Notes: a model not told the origin generated them from the sequence alone. Positions 10,058 to 22,413 are shown, counted from the first letter of the stretch. The stretch: 64,000 nucleotides of DNA from Lota lota (GCA_026745465.1 JACYXH010000245.1:27501-91500); one strand, 5' to 3'. Numbers and translations: made by a program.

Positions 10058-10175
10058 GGGCTCAGCCAAACAGCAAAGCCCACCAAAAATTGACTGAACT
10101 CTTGGGTGTCCCTCTCCACGGAAGTCTTTAGTAAAAGGCGAAAGGCTTATGCGCTTTGTAGAGAAACCAGAGTTA
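10058..10175 (-). ncRNA. RNU5: U5 snRNA, unit 4
   Basis: Identical to unit 1. Confidence 0.93.
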
Positions 10176-10519
10176 ATGCGACTCCTTACAGCCGCGGGCC
10201 GCCCGTGGCAATCATCGGCTTGGTAAGGTGCACGACGGTGTCCCTTTTGCAAAGCTTCAAAGTAAGATATTAAGCCCCGCCTAGCAGCCATTGCAACCCG
10301 TCCACTTTTGATTGGCATTCACGCTCCTTTTCAACCTTTTCATTTTGCTAATGAAAGCAGCATACAGCATCCATAATACAGAAAGTGGGAATTTCGGACA
10401 CGGTTTACAGACAGGCTAATCAATTGATACAATGTTTGCGTCTCTCCGGGTGCCACCAATTAGGTGTATGGGATATAGAAAGAGCTGGTGAAATCACGAC
10501 TGTTTCACTCGCGGGGCAC

Positions 10520-10594
10520 CTCCCCGTTGGGGAATTCAACACTGGGCTCATGTGTTACAGGCAGGGATACTTTCCACTATACTAACCAGTAGGA
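10520..10594 (-). pseudogene. tRNA-Asp-like relic, unit 5
   Basis: Same sequence as the copy at 1220-1294. Confidence 0.6.
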
Positions 10595-10779
10595 GTCCCA
10601 TCAAAACACAGCAGAACTTAAAGACAATCCCCATCGATCAAGTGGAGGTTGACTTGGTACAGTCCTTGCAAGTGTTGCCGCCGAGCAGTTGTTCAGACCC
10701 AAAACACATCACGCACGGATGAGCCGGGCTCTGTCTGTGGAGTTTAAGACTCCCTTGATTCATTTCACGTGACTAATGG

Positions 10780-10967
10780 AAGTGCACCGTCCCCAGCGGC
10801 ACTGCAATACTGGGCCAATGCGTGGAGCAAATGGAGCAAGCTCCTCTTTTAACTCCTGTAGCCAAAAATCCGTTTAATATATAGCCCTCATATAGAGGAC
10901 ATATCAGATATTAAACTGATAAGAACAGATACTACACTTGATCTTAGCCAAAAGGCCGAGAAGCGAT
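10780..10967 (-). ncRNA. RNU2: U2 snRNA, unit 5
   Basis: Identical to unit 1. The clean sequence ends about 50 bp beyond its 5' end. Confidence 0.95.
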
Positions 10968-11505
10968 GCCGATCTGCCGCCTGTGACAGAAGACGCAGCG
11001 TCCTTACAGTTCCCTCAACTCGGGTCTTGCATTTCGTTTGCATAAACGATGACTCACGTTTGCAGCCACGCCCCAAAAACACCGATTGCTCTGCCTTGGG
11101 TTCAATGTTGTCTGTGCCAAAACGGAAATCATAGGGACCATGGGATTCAGAATCGCACGATTTATTTTGTCCAAAACGGTACATTGTGCTGCTTACGTAT
11201 CACTATTGGGTCGGAGCTGATTGGTTGCCAATTAATCTTTGATAACGTCCTTTATTTGCTGAAGACAGATCCTGATCCAAAGTAATGTTGGTATCGGAGT
11301 TCAAAAACAACAAAATACTACTTGCGCTCCAATTCTCTTGGTTTTTTTGTGCTCGCTGCATCTCACGGCCTCAGGTCAAGCGGGTCAAGCTTTGCTCTAG
11401 AAACATGAATAATTGGCAATTGCAATACGGTTTCAACAGCTAAGTCTTGAAGAGGGATTTCAAAAGCGTCTGTCCACAGGTTATGGATCTTCTCAACTTT
11501 GGTCC

Positions 11506-11595
11506 AATTGTAGCGCCATTGGGTGAGCTGTAAGTACTCTGTAAAACCTCTCTTATCGTGTCCAATTTTTGCATATGTTCTGCCGCAAGACGCAA
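11506..11595 (-). ncRNA. U6-like snRNA in error-rich unit 5
   Basis: The U6 pieces CAAAAATTGGA, AGAGAGGTTTTACAG and GAGTACTTACAGCTCACCCAA are visible on the minus strand with scattered indels, and the 3' part is hard to follow. The enlarged stem-loop sequence is the same as in the other units. Confidence 0.5.
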
Positions 11596-12077
11596 CCTAT
11601 TTTTTTTACTCCTTGGTGAACTTTTTTCCGGGGCAGATCATTAGCCAATCAACAAGACCGAATGGTGCTACCCGATAACATGAATGAATAAACAGGCATT
11701 ATTTGGCTCAGGTCCAATCACAGTCAAACGTTTGCGAAAGCCAACGCTCATAATGACAAAAAATATCTTGGAGAGGTGGGGTGATTTTACCAAAAGCCCT
11801 ATCAATCACAAGAAAAAATGTGTGGTAACCCGATCTTACTAAAATAACACATGCAAAAATGGGTGTATTTTACCATGAAGGTGAGTTATGGCTTTTTTAA
11901 ATATTTTTGTAGGGCATGTGGGTAGTGACATGTAACGTTACATCATAGTAGTAAAACACATTTTTTCTTTGCCTAAATAAACCGCTTACCACCGCGGACA
12001 CAACCAGACGGCATACTTGGCATAGATGGCAAAGTAGCCCTGGGGGTGGAAACGCATAGCGTGGCCATACGCTCCTC

Positions 12078-12266
12078 ATACTTACAGTGGGCAGGGGAGA
12101 TCACACGATCAAGAAGGTGGTTCACCCAGGGGCGAGGCTTCAGCTATTGCACTCCGGCTGTGCTGACGAGCCCGGCCGAATTCCCTCAAATGGTGGGATC
12201 TCACGAACTGCATTATCATTCTGTTCCCAGGTAGTGGGGGACTTGCCGCGCCGCGGCTACTCCCTG
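12078..12266 (+). ncRNA. U1 snRNA in error-rich unit 5
   Basis: ATACTTAC starts the gene and ATTGCACTCCGGCTGTGCTGA is exact. About 25 extra bases are scattered over the rest, making 189 nt instead of 164. Confidence 0.65.
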
Positions 12267-12887
12267 ATTTTTGTTGTGAAAGAAAATATACCTCAGTTGT
12301 CCATGATTGTGCAAGCGCTGCAGCTCTCAGAGGGCCGGTCACAAGGCTCAAGCGTGGGCTGTCGCACGCAAGTCTGTCACTGTAGCGTTGTGCAATAGAG
12401 CAAGAACGTTACGAAATCAAGAGTCCAAGTGCAGCATTTGACCCGACAATGCCACAGCCCCAGCCTAAGATCCTTTCGCTCTCACGAGACGTTAAGGAGC
12501 AGTTAAACCGTCACTCCAGCCAATTCGGTATCTCCGTCCAACAGTCTTTACATGCCACTCCTATAGATCTCCCAAATAACAAGTAGAGTTGATAAATACT
12601 AGCATGGTATGCAATCGGAAACACTTTCACTTCTTGTTTTGCAAAACCCCACCCAATTCCCAATACACAAGTATCACTGGTCACCCCATTTAGATTGTTG
12701 TCCACGAGTAGGAATACCGTTTTATGATTTGAACAGCCAATGTGTTGGGAGATGTCGCCGTCTGTTGCTGTAGTTAAAGCGGGGAACTCCAACGGTTGTC
12801 AGGGATATTTCTGAACCGATGTTTGACTCGAGGCTATTGATTCGGCGCTACCAGTTTCCGCACCCGGTAAACTTCCCTTTTTCACAA

Positions 12888-13035
12888 GACGCAGGTGTGC
12901 AGCAGCCAAACAGCAAGAGCCCACCAAAATATTGAGAGACTGAGAAAACTCTCTGGGTGGTCCCTCTCCACGGAAGTACGATTTAGTAATGGGCAGAAGG
13001 AGATGTATAGGCTTTGCATAGAGAAACCAGAATTA
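12888..13035 (-). ncRNA. U5 snRNA in error-rich unit 5
   Basis: The 3' stem, CCGTGGAGAGGGACC and TCTGGTTTCTCT are visible with insertions between them. Loop I is disturbed by the same error pattern. Confidence 0.55.
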
Positions 13036-13453
13036 GATGCGGTGACAAGGCCTGCGACTCCTTACCATCGCTGTGCAGTTGCAAATCATCGGCTTGTGGA
13101 TGTAAGACTAAGTGCCCCACGGTGTCCCCTATTGCTTGCAATACGCACAACATGGCTTCAAAAGTAACGATATTAAGCCCCCACGCCTCCTAGCAGCCAT
13201 TGCAAACCCACGTCCACTTTGAATTATTTGGCAATCACGCTCCTTTTCAAACCTTTTTCATTTTTGCTAATGAAAGCACAGTGTATCCTGCATCCATATA
13301 CGAAAGTGGGAATTTCGGGACAGGTTTTACAGACAGGTAATCAAATTTGTACAATGTTTGCGTCTCTCCGGGGTTTGGACACCAATTCATGGTGTATGGG
13401 ATGAGGAAAAGAAAGAGTGTGGATGAATCACGACTGTTTCACTCGCGGGGCAC

Positions 13454-13528
13454 CTCCCCGTTGGGGAATTCAACACTGGGCTCATGTGTTACAGGCAGGG
13501 ATACTTTCCACTATACTAACCAGTAGGA
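13454..13528 (-). pseudogene. tRNA-Asp-like relic, unit 6
   Basis: Same sequence as the copy at 1220-1294. It is the first clean segment after the error-rich unit. Confidence 0.6.
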
Positions 13529-13713
13529 GTCCCATCAAAACACAGCAGAACTTAAAGACAATCCCCATCGATCAAGTGGAGGTTGACTTGGTACAGTCCT
13601 TGCAAGTGTTGCCGCCGAGCAGTTGTTCAGACCCAAAACACATCACGCACGGATGAGCCGGGCTCTGTCTGTGGAGTTTAAGACTCCCTTGATTCATTTC
13701 ACGTGACTAATGG

Positions 13714-13901
13714 AAGTGCACCGTCCCCAGCGGCACTGCAATACTGGGCCAATGCGTGGAGCAAATGGAGCAAGCTCCTCTTTTAACTCCTGTAGCCAAA
13801 AATCCGTTTAATATATAGCCCTCATATAGAGGACATATCAGATATTAAACTGATAAGAACAGATACTACACTTGATCTTAGCCAAAAGGCCGAGAAGCGA
13901 T
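13714..13901 (-). ncRNA. RNU2: U2 snRNA, unit 6
   Basis: Same as unit 1. The CTGTCTGTGGAG flank is shared with unit 5, where the others read CTGGCTG, so units 5 and 6 are linked across the noisy stretch. Confidence 0.95.
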
Positions 13902-14184
13902 GCCGATCTGCCGCCTGTGACAGAAGACGCAGCGTCCTTACAGTTCCCTCAACCTCGGGTCTTGCATTTCGTTTTGCATAACGATGACTCACCGTTTGCA
14001 GCCACGCCCCCAGAAAAACAACCGATTGCTGCCTTGGGTTCAATGTTGTCTGTTCCAAAATCCAATGTGGACAATGGGATTCGAGGGCTGCTACAATTAC
14101 TCAGAACGTTGGCATTCGACTGCCGTTACATTTGTTCCAACACGGCTGAAGGCTGACCGTTAGGGCTGTTGATGACGGTCAGCT

Positions 14185-14303
14185 AAAATATGGAGCGCTT
14201 CACGGATTTGCGTGTCATCCTTGCGCCCATTGGGTGAGCTAGTACTCTGCTAATCCTCTCTGTCTCGTTCCAATTTTTGCATATGTTCTGCCGAGGCAAG
14301 CAC
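14185..14303 (-). ncRNA. RNU6: U6-like snRNA, unit 6
   Basis: 119 nt with the same enlarged stem-loop. It reads ATCCGTGAAG and GGATTAGCA, closer to canonical U6 than units 1-4. The upstream flank has TTGTTGTGC, as in units 9 and 10. Confidence 0.85.
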
Positions 14304-14681
14304 AACAACCTATTTTTTTTTACTCCTTCTGAACTTTTTCCGGGCAGATCAAGCCAGATCAAGCCAATGGTGCTACCCGAAAACATGAATAATGGCAGGT
14401 TTGGCCAGGTCCAATACACGTCCAAACGTTGCGAAAGCCAACGCTCATAATGCCACAAAAATCTTGGAGAGGTGGGGATTTTACCAAAAGGCCTATCTAA
14501 TCACAGGAGAAAAATGTGTACCCGTCTTCTAAATATCATGCAGTGTTTTAAATGTAGGCTGTGGTTATGAATGTAACGTACATAGTATAAACACATTTAG
14601 TTTCTTTGCCTAAAAACGCTACACCGCGACACAGACGCATACTTGGCAGATGGGGGTGGTCGTGCGTGGCATACGCAACTC

Positions 14682-14845
14682 ATACTTACCTGGCAGGGGA
14701 GATACCACGATCAAGAAGGTGGTTCACCCAGGGCGAGGCTCAGCTATTGCACTCCGGCTGTGCTGACCCGTGCGAATTCCTCAAATGTGGGAATCTCGAC
14801 TGCATAATTTGTGGTAGTGGGGGACTGCGTTCGCGCTCTCCCCTG
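14682..14845 (+). ncRNA. RNU1: U1 snRNA, unit 6
   Basis: Identical to unit 1. The 3' flank has a 6-bp insertion (GGAAGG) near 14969, shared with units 8 and 10. Confidence 0.97.
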
Positions 14846-15322
14846 ATTTTGATGTGAAAGAAAATACTCAGTTGTCATGAGTGCAGCGCTGCCGAGAGGG
14901 GCGGTCACAAGGCTCAAGCGTGTGCTGTCACTGTAGCGTTTGAAGTGAGCGTTAACTCTCAGCCAATTGGAAGGCGTGATTGTCCACAGTCTCTGCGTAC
15001 ATGCCACTTCCTATAGATCTCCCAAATCACAAGTAGAGTTGATAATATAGCATGGTATGCAATCGGTAACCACTTTCTCTATGTTTAAAAACCCACACCA
15101 ATTCCAATTCACAAGTATCAACGGCACCCCATTAGATTGTTGTCCACGAGTAGGAATACCGTTTCATGATTTGAAGCCATGTGTTGAGATGTCGCCGTTG
15201 TTGCTGTAGTTAAAGCGGGAACCATGGGTTGTAGGGATATTCTGACCATGTTTGACTCGAGGCTATTGATTCGGCGCAACCCAGTTCCGCACCGGTAAAC
15301 CTTCCCTTTTCACAATGACGCA

Positions 15323-15440
15323 GGGCTCAGCCAAACAGCAAAGCCCACCAAAAATTGACTGAACTCTTGGGTGTCCCTCTCCACGGAAGTCTTTAGTAAA
15401 AGGCGAAAGGCTTATGCGCTTTGTAGAGAAACCAGAGTTA
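15323..15440 (-). ncRNA. RNU5: U5 snRNA, unit 6
   Basis: Identical to unit 1 within the RNA. Confidence 0.93.
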
Positions 15441-15784
15441 ATGCGACTCCTTACAGCCGCGGGCCGCCCGTGGCAATCATCGGCTTGGTAAGGTGCACGA
15501 CGGTGTCCCTTTTGCAAAGCTTCAAAGTAAGATATTAAGCCCCGCCTAGCAGCCATTGCAACCCGTCCACTTTTGATTGGCATTCACGCTCCTTTTCAAC
15601 CTTTTCATTTTGCTAATGAAAGCAGCATACAGCATCCATAATACAGAAAGTGGGAATTTCGGACACGGTTTACAGACAGGCTAATCAATTGATACAATGT
15701 TTGCGTCTCTCCGGGTGCCACCAATTAGGTGTATGGGATATAGAAAGAGCTGGTGAAATCACGACTGTTTCACTCGCGGGGCAC

Positions 15785-15859
15785 CTCCCCGTTGGGGAAT
15801 TCAACACTGGGCTCATGTGTTACAGGCAGGGATACTTTCCACTATACTAACCAGTAGGA
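15785..15859 (-). pseudogene. tRNA-Asp-like relic, unit 7
   Basis: Same sequence as the copy at 1220-1294. Confidence 0.6.
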
Positions 15860-16044
15860 GTCCCATCAAAACACAGCAGAACTTAAAGACAATCCCCATC
15901 GATCAAGTGGAGGTTGACTTGGTACAGTCCTTGCAAGTGTTGCCGCCGAGCAGTTGTTCAGACCCAAAACACATCACGCACGGATGAGCCGGGCTCTGGC
16001 TGTGGAGTTTAAGACTCCCTTGATTCATTTCACGTGACTAATGG

Positions 16045-16232
16045 AAGTGCACCGTCCCCAGCGGCACTGCAATACTGGGCCAATGCGTGGAGCAAATGGA
16101 GCAAGCTCCTCTTTTAACTCCTGTAGCCAAAAATCCGTTTAATATATAGCCCTCATATAGAGGACATATCAGATATTAAACTGATAAGAACAGATACTAC
16201 ACTTGATCTTAGCCAAAAGGCCGAGAAGCGAT
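16045..16232 (-). ncRNA. RNU2: U2 snRNA, unit 7
   Basis: Identical to unit 1. Confidence 0.95.
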
Positions 16233-16515
16233 GCCGATCTGCCGCCTGTGACAGAAGACGCAGCGTCCTTACAGTTCCCTCAACCTCGGGTCTTGCATTT
16301 CGTTTTGCATAACGATGACTCACCGTTTGCAGCCACGCCCCCAGAAAAACAACCGATTGCTGCCTTGGGTTCAATGTTGTCTGTTCCAAAATCCAATGTG
16401 GACAATGGGATTCGAGGGCTGCTACAATTACTCAGAACGTTGGCATTCGACTGCCGTTACATTTGTTCCAACACGGCTGAAGGCTGACCGTTAGGGCTGT
16501 TGATGACGGTCAGCT

Positions 16516-16634
16516 AAAATATGGAGCGCTTCACGGATTTGCGTGTCATCCTTGCGCCCATTGGGTGAGCTAGTACTCTGCTAATCCTCTCTGTCTCGTT
16601 CCAATTTTTGCATATGTTCTGCCGAGGCAAGCAC
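16516..16634 (-). ncRNA. RNU6: U6-like snRNA, unit 7
   Basis: Right-block form, as in unit 6. Confidence 0.85.
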
Positions 16635-17012
16635 GACAACCTATTTTTTTTTACTCCTTCTGAACTTTTTCCGGGCAGATCAAGCCAGATCAAGCCAATG
16701 GTGCTACCCGAAAACATGAATAATGGCAGGTTTGGCCAGGTCCAATACACGTCCAAACGTTGCGAAAGCCAACGCTCATAATGCCACAAAAATCTTGGAG
16801 AGGTGGGGATTTTACCAAAAGGCCTATCTAATCACAGGAGAAAAATGTGTACCCGTCTTCTAAATATCATGCAGTGTTTTAAATGTAGGCTGTGGTTATG
16901 AATGTAACGTACATAGTATAAACACATTTAGTTTCTTTGCCTAAAAACGCTACACCGCGACACAGACGCATACTTGGCAGATGGGGGTGGTCGTGCGTGG
17001 CATACGCAACTC

Positions 17013-17176
17013 ATACTTACCTGGCAGGGGAGATACCACGATCAAGAAGGTGGTTCACCCAGGGCGAGGCTCAGCTATTGCACTCCGGCTGTGCTGACCC
17101 GTGCGAATTCCTCAAATGTGGGAATCTCGACTGCATAATTTGTGGTAGTGGGGGACTGCGTTCGCGCTCTCCCCTG
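17013..17176 (+). ncRNA. RNU1: U1 snRNA, unit 7
   Basis: Identical to unit 1. It lacks the GGAAGG insertion in the 3' spacer. Confidence 0.97.
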
Positions 17177-17647
17177 ATTTTGATGTGAAAGAAAATACTC
17201 AGTTGTCATGAGTGCAGCGCTGCCGAGAGGGGCGGTCACAAGGCTCAAGCGTGTGCTGTCACTGTAGCGTTTGAAGTGAGCGTTAACTCTCAGCCAATTC
17301 GTGATTGTCCACAGTCTCTGCGTACATGCCACTTCCTATAGATCTCCCAAATCACAAGTAGAGTTGATAATATAGCATGGTATGCAATCGGTAACCACTT
17401 TCTCTATGTTTAAAAACCCACACCAATTCCAATTCACAAGTATCAACGGCACCCCATTAGATTGTTGTCCACGAGTAGGAATACCGTTTCATGATTTGAA
17501 GCCATGTGTTGAGATGTCGCCGTTGTTGCTGTAGTTAAAGCGGGAACCACGGGTTGTAGGGATATTCTGACCATGTTTGACTCGAGGCTATTGATTCGGC
17601 GCAACCCAGTTCCGCACCGGTAAACCTTCCCTTTTCACAATGACGCA

Positions 17648-17765
17648 GGGCTCAGCCAAACAGCAAAGCCCACCAAAAATTGACTGAACTCTTGGGTGTC
17701 CCTCTCCACGGAAGTCTTTAGTAAAAGGCGAAAGGCTTATGCGCTTTGTAGAGAAACCAGAGTTA
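17648..17765 (-). ncRNA. RNU5: U5 snRNA, unit 7
   Basis: Identical to unit 1. Confidence 0.93.
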
Positions 17766-18109
17766 ATGCGACTCCTTACAGCCGCGGGCCGCCCGTGGCA
17801 ATCATCGGCTTGGTAAGGTGCACGACGGTGTCCCTTTTGCAAAGCTTCAAAGTAAGATATTAAGCCCCGCCTAGCAGCCATTGCAACCCGTCCACTTTTG
17901 ATTGGCATTCACGCTCCTTTTCAACCTTTTCATTTTGCTAATGAAAGCAGCATACAGCATCCATAATACAGAAAGTGGGAATTTCGGACACGGTTTACAG
18001 ACAGGCTAATCAATTGATACAATGTTTGCGTCTCTCCGGGTGCCACCAATTAGGTGTATGGGATATAGAAAGAGCTGGTGAAATCACGACTGTTTCACTC
18101 GCGGGGCAC

Positions 18110-18184
18110 CTCCCCGTTGGGGAATTCAACACTGGGCTCATGTGTTACAGGCAGGGATACTTTCCACTATACTAACCAGTAGGA
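18110..18184 (-). pseudogene. tRNA-Asp-like relic, unit 8
   Basis: Same sequence as the copy at 1220-1294. Confidence 0.6.
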
Positions 18185-18369
18185 GTCCCATCAAAACACA
18201 GCAGAACTTAAAGACAATCCCCATCGATCAAGTGGAGGTTGACTTGGTACAGTCCTTGCAAGTGTTGCCGCCGAGCAGTTGTTCAGACCCAAAACACATC
18301 ACGCACGGATGAGCCGGGCTCTGGCTGTGGAGTTTAAGACTCCCTTGATTCATTTCACGTGACTAATGG

Positions 18370-18557
18370 AAGTGCACCTTCCCCAGCGGCACTGCAATAC
18401 TGGGCCAATGCGTGGAGCAAATGGAGCAAGCTCCTCTTTTAACTCCTGTAGCCAAAAATCCGTTTAATATATAGCCCTCATATAGAGGACATATCAGATA
18501 TTAAACTGATAAGAACAGATACTACACTTGATCTTAGCCAAAAGGCCGAGAAGCGAT
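18370..18557 (-). ncRNA. RNU2: U2 snRNA, unit 8
   Basis: One base differs from unit 1 in the 3' terminal stem-loop (GGGGAAGGTGCAC against GGGGACGGTGCAC). Otherwise it is the same. Confidence 0.93.
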
Positions 18558-18840
18558 GCCGATCTGCCGCCTGTGACAGAAGACGCAGCGTCCTTACAGT
18601 TCCCTCAACCTCGGGTCTTGCATTTCGTTTTGCATAACGATGACTCACCGTTTGCAGCCACGCCCCCAGAAAAACAACCGATTGCTGCCTTGGGTTCAAT
18701 GTTGTCTGTTCCAAAATCCAATGTGGACAATGGGATTCGAGGGCTGCTACAATTACTCAGAACGTTGGCATTCGACTGCCGTTACATTTGTTCCAACACG
18801 GCTGAAGGCTGACCGTTAGGGCTGTTGATGACGGTCAGCT

Positions 18841-18959
18841 AAAATATGGAGCGCTTCACGGATTTGCGTGTCATCCTTGCGCCCATTGGGTGAGCTAGTA
18901 CTCTGCTAATCCTCTCTGTCTCGTTCCAATTTTTGCATATGTTCTGCCGAGGCAAGCAC
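18841..18959 (-). ncRNA. RNU6: U6-like snRNA, unit 8
   Basis: Right-block form, as in unit 6. Confidence 0.85.
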
Positions 18960-19337
18960 GACAACCTATTTTTTTTTACTCCTTCTGAACTTTTTCCGGG
19001 CAGATCAAGCCAGATCAAGCCAATGGTGCTACCCGAAAACATGAATAATGGCAGGTTTGGCCAGGTCCAATACACGTCCAAACGTTGCGAAAGCCAACGC
19101 TCATAATGCCACAAAAATCTTGGAGAGGTGGGGATTTTACCAAAAGGCCTATCTAATCACAGGAGAAAAATGTGTACCCGTCTTCTAAATATCATGCAGT
19201 GTTTTAACTGTAGGCTGTGGTTATGAATGTAACGTACATAGTATAAACACATTTAGTTTCTTTGCCTAAAAACGCTACACCGCGACACAGACGCATACTT
19301 GGCAGATGGGGGTGGTCGTGCGTGGCATACGCAACTC

Positions 19338-19501
19338 ATACTTACCTGGCAGGGGAGATACCACGATCAAGAAGGTGGTTCACCCAGGGCGAGGCTCAGC
19401 TATTGCACTCCGGCTGTGCTGACCCGTGCGAATTCCTCAAATGTGGGAATCTCGACTGCATAATTTGTGGTAGTGGGGGACTGCGTTCGCGCTCTCCCCT
19501 G
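19338..19501 (+). ncRNA. RNU1: U1 snRNA, unit 8
   Basis: Identical to unit 1. The spacer shares GGAAGG, GTACAGGCC and GAGTTAATAA with unit 10. Confidence 0.97.
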
Positions 19502-19979
19502 ATTTTGATGTGAAAGAAAATACTCAGTTGTCATGAGTGCAGCGCTGCCGAGAGGGGCGGTCACAAGGCTCAAGCGTGTGCTGTCACTGTAGCGTTTGAA
19601 GTGAGCGTTAACTCTCAGCCAATTGGAAGGCGTGATTGTCCACAGTCTCTGCGTACAGGCCACTTCCTATAGATCTCCCAAATCACAAGTAGAGTTAATA
19701 ATATAGCATGGTATGCAATCAGGTAACCACTTTCTCTATGTTTAAAAACCCACACCAATTCCAATTCACAAGTATCAACGGCACCCCATTAGATTGTTGT
19801 CCACGAGTAGGAATACCGTTTCATGATTTGAAGCCATGTGTTGAGATGTCGCCGTTGTTGCTGTAGTTAAAGCGGGAACCATGGGTTGTAGGGATATTCT
19901 GACCATGTTTGACTCGAGGCTATTGATTCGGCGCAACCCAGTTCCGCACCGGTAAACCTTCCCTTTTCACAATGACGCA

Positions 19980-20097
19980 GGGCTCAGCCAAACAGCAAAG
20001 CCCACCAAAAATTGACTGAACTCTTGGGTGTCACTCTCCACGGAAGTCTTTAGTAAAAGGCGAAAGGCTTATGCGCTTTGTAGAGAAACCAGAGTTA
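19980..20097 (-). ncRNA. RNU5: U5 snRNA, unit 8
   Basis: One base differs after the loop I stem (GGAGAGTGACACC against GGAGAGGGACACC). Loop I and the Sm site are intact. Confidence 0.9.
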
Positions 20098-20441
20098 ATG
20101 CGACTCCTTATAGCCGCGGGCCGCCCGTGGCAATCATCGGCTTGGTAAGGTGCACGACGGTGTCCCTTTTGCAAAGCTTCACAGTAAGATATTAAGCCCC
20201 GCCTAGCAGCCATTGCAACCCGTCCACTTTTGATTGGCATTCACGCTCCTTTTCAACCTTTTCATTTTGCTAATGAAAGCAGCATACAGCATCCATAATA
20301 CAGAAAGTGGGAATTTCGGACACGGTTTACAGACAGGCTAATCAATTGATACAATGTTTGCGTCTCTCCGGGTGCCACCAATTAGGTGTATGGGATATAG
20401 AAAGAGCTGGTGAAATCACGACTGTTTCACTCGCGGGGCAC

Positions 20442-20516
20442 CTCCCCGTTGGGGAATTCAACACTGGGCTCATGTGTTACAGGCAGGGATACTTTCCACT
20501 ATACTAACCAGTAGGA
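20442..20516 (-). pseudogene. tRNA-Asp-like relic, unit 9
   Basis: Same sequence as the copy at 1220-1294. Confidence 0.6.
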
Positions 20517-20701
20517 GTCCCATCAAAACACAGCAGAACTTAAAGACAATCCCCATCGATCAAGTGGAGGTTGACTTGGTACAGTCCTTGCAAGTGTTGC
20601 CGCCGAGCAGTTGTTCAGACCCAAAACACATCACGCACGGATGAGCCGGGCTCTGGCTGTGGAGTTTAAGACTCCCTTGATTCATTTCACGTGACTAATG
20701 G

Positions 20702-20889
20702 AAGTGCACCGTCCCCAGCGGCACTGCAATACTGGGCCAATGCGTGGAGCAAATGGCGCAAGCTCCTCTTTTAACTCCTGTTGCCAAAAATCCGTTTAAT
20801 ATATAGCCCTCATATAGAGGACATATCAGATATTAAACTGATAAGAACAGATACTACACTTGATCTTAGCCAAAAGGCCGAGAAGCGAT
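20702..20889 (-). ncRNA. RNU2: U2 snRNA, unit 9
   Basis: It has two changes in the 3' half (GGCAACAGG after the Sm site and TTGCGCCATTTG). The 5' domain and Sm core are intact. Confidence 0.9.
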
Positions 20890-21172
20890 GCCGATCTGCC
20901 GCCTGTGACAGAAGACGCAGCGTCCTTACAGTTCCCTCAACCTCGGGTCTTGCATTTCGTTTTGCATAACGATGACTCACCGTTTGCAGCCACGCCCCCA
21001 GAAAAACAACCGATTGCTGCCTTGGGTTCAATGTTGTCTGTTCCAAAATCCAATGTGGACAATGGGATTCGAGGGCTGCTACAATTACTCAGAACGTTGG
21101 CATTCGACTGCCGTTACATTTGTTCCAACACGGCTGAAGGCTGACCGTTAGGGCTGTTGATGACGGTCAGCT

Positions 21173-21291
21173 AAAATATGGAGCGCTTCACTGATTTGCG
21201 TGTCATCCTTGCGCCCATTGGGTGAGCTAGTACTCTGCTAATCCTCTCTGTCTCGTTCCAATTTTTGCATATGTTCTGCCGAGGCAAGCAC
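21173..21291 (-). ncRNA. RNU6: U6-like snRNA, unit 9
   Basis: A mosaic: CAGTGAAG as in the left block and GGATTAGCA as in the right block, which suggests gene conversion or recombination between the two array types. Confidence 0.83.
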
Positions 21292-21670
21292 AACAACCTA
21301 TTTTTTTTTTACTCCTTCTGAACTTTTTCCGGGCAGATCAAGCCAGATCAAGCCAATGGTGCTACCCGAAAACATGAATAATGGCAGGTTTGGCAAGGTC
21401 CAATACACGTCCAAACGTTGAGAAAGCCAATGCTCATAATACCACATAAATCTTGGAGAGGTGGGGATTTTACCAAAAGGCCTATCTAATCACAGGAGAA
21501 AAATGTGTACCCGTCTTCTAAATATCATGCAGTGTTTTAAATGTAGGCTGTGGTTATGAATGTAAAATACATAGTATAAACACATTTAGTTTCTTTGCCT
21601 AAAAACGCTACACCGCGACACAGACGCATACTTGGCAGATGGGGGTGGTCTAGCTCGGCATACGCAACTC

Positions 21671-21834
21671 ATACTTACCTGGCAGGGGAGATAGCACGAT
21701 CAAGAAGGTGGTTCACCCAGGGCGAGGCTCAGCTATTGCACTCCGGCTGTGCTGACCCGTGCGAATTCCTCAAATGTGGGAATCTCGACTGCATAATTTG
21801 TGTTAGTGGGGGACTGCGTTCGCGCTCTCCCCTG
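21671..21834 (+). ncRNA. RNU1: U1 snRNA, unit 9
   Basis: Two changes, at GGGAGATAGCACG (normally ATACCACG) and TTTGTGTTAGTGG, the second just past the Sm site. It is still 164 nt with an intact 5' end. It may be less active than the others. Confidence 0.9.
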
Positions 21835-22296
21835 ATTTTGATGTGAAAGAAAATACTCAGTTGTCATGAGTGCAGCGCTGCCGAGAGGGGCGGTCACAAG
21901 GCTCAAGCGTGTGCTGTCACTGTAGCGTTTGAAGTGAGCGTTAACTCTCAGCCAATTCGTGATTGTCCACAGTCTCTGCGTACATGACACTCCCTATAGA
22001 TCTCCCAAATCACAAGTAGAGTTGATAATATAGCATGGTATGCAATCGGTAACCACTTTCTCTATGTTTAAAAACCCACACCAATTCCAATTCACAAGTA
22101 TCAACGGCACCCCATTAGATTGTTGTCCACGAGTAGGAATACCGTTTCATGATTTGAAGCCATGTGTTGAGATGTCGCCGTTGTTAAAGCGGGAACCACA
22201 GGTTGTAGGGATATTCTGACCGTGTTTGACTCGAGGCTATTGATTCGGCGCAACCCAGTTCCGCACCGGTAAACCTTCCCTTTTCACAATGACGCA

Positions 22297-22413
22297 GGGC
22301 TCAGCAAACAGCAAAGCCCACCAAAAATTGACTGAACTCTTGGGTGTCCCTCTCCACGGAAGTCTTTAGTAAAAGGCGAAAGGCTTATGCGCTTTGTAGA
22401 GAAACCAGAGTTA
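22297..22413 (-). ncRNA. RNU5: U5 snRNA, unit 9
   Basis: One base is missing in the 3' stem-loop (TTTGCTGAGC). Loop I is intact. Confidence 0.87.

Larger units (their letters stand above)
11015..13430. other. Error-rich array unit
   Basis: About 2.4 kb between two clean units follows the unit order (U6, U1, U5, flank) but carries dozens of small indels, mostly insertions, spread evenly over gene and spacer. It ends abruptly in clean sequence at about 13430. A functional unit would not decay equally in U1 and spacer, and the neighbours show no such decay, so I read it as unpolished long-read sequence bridging an assembly gap. Confidence 0.75.
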
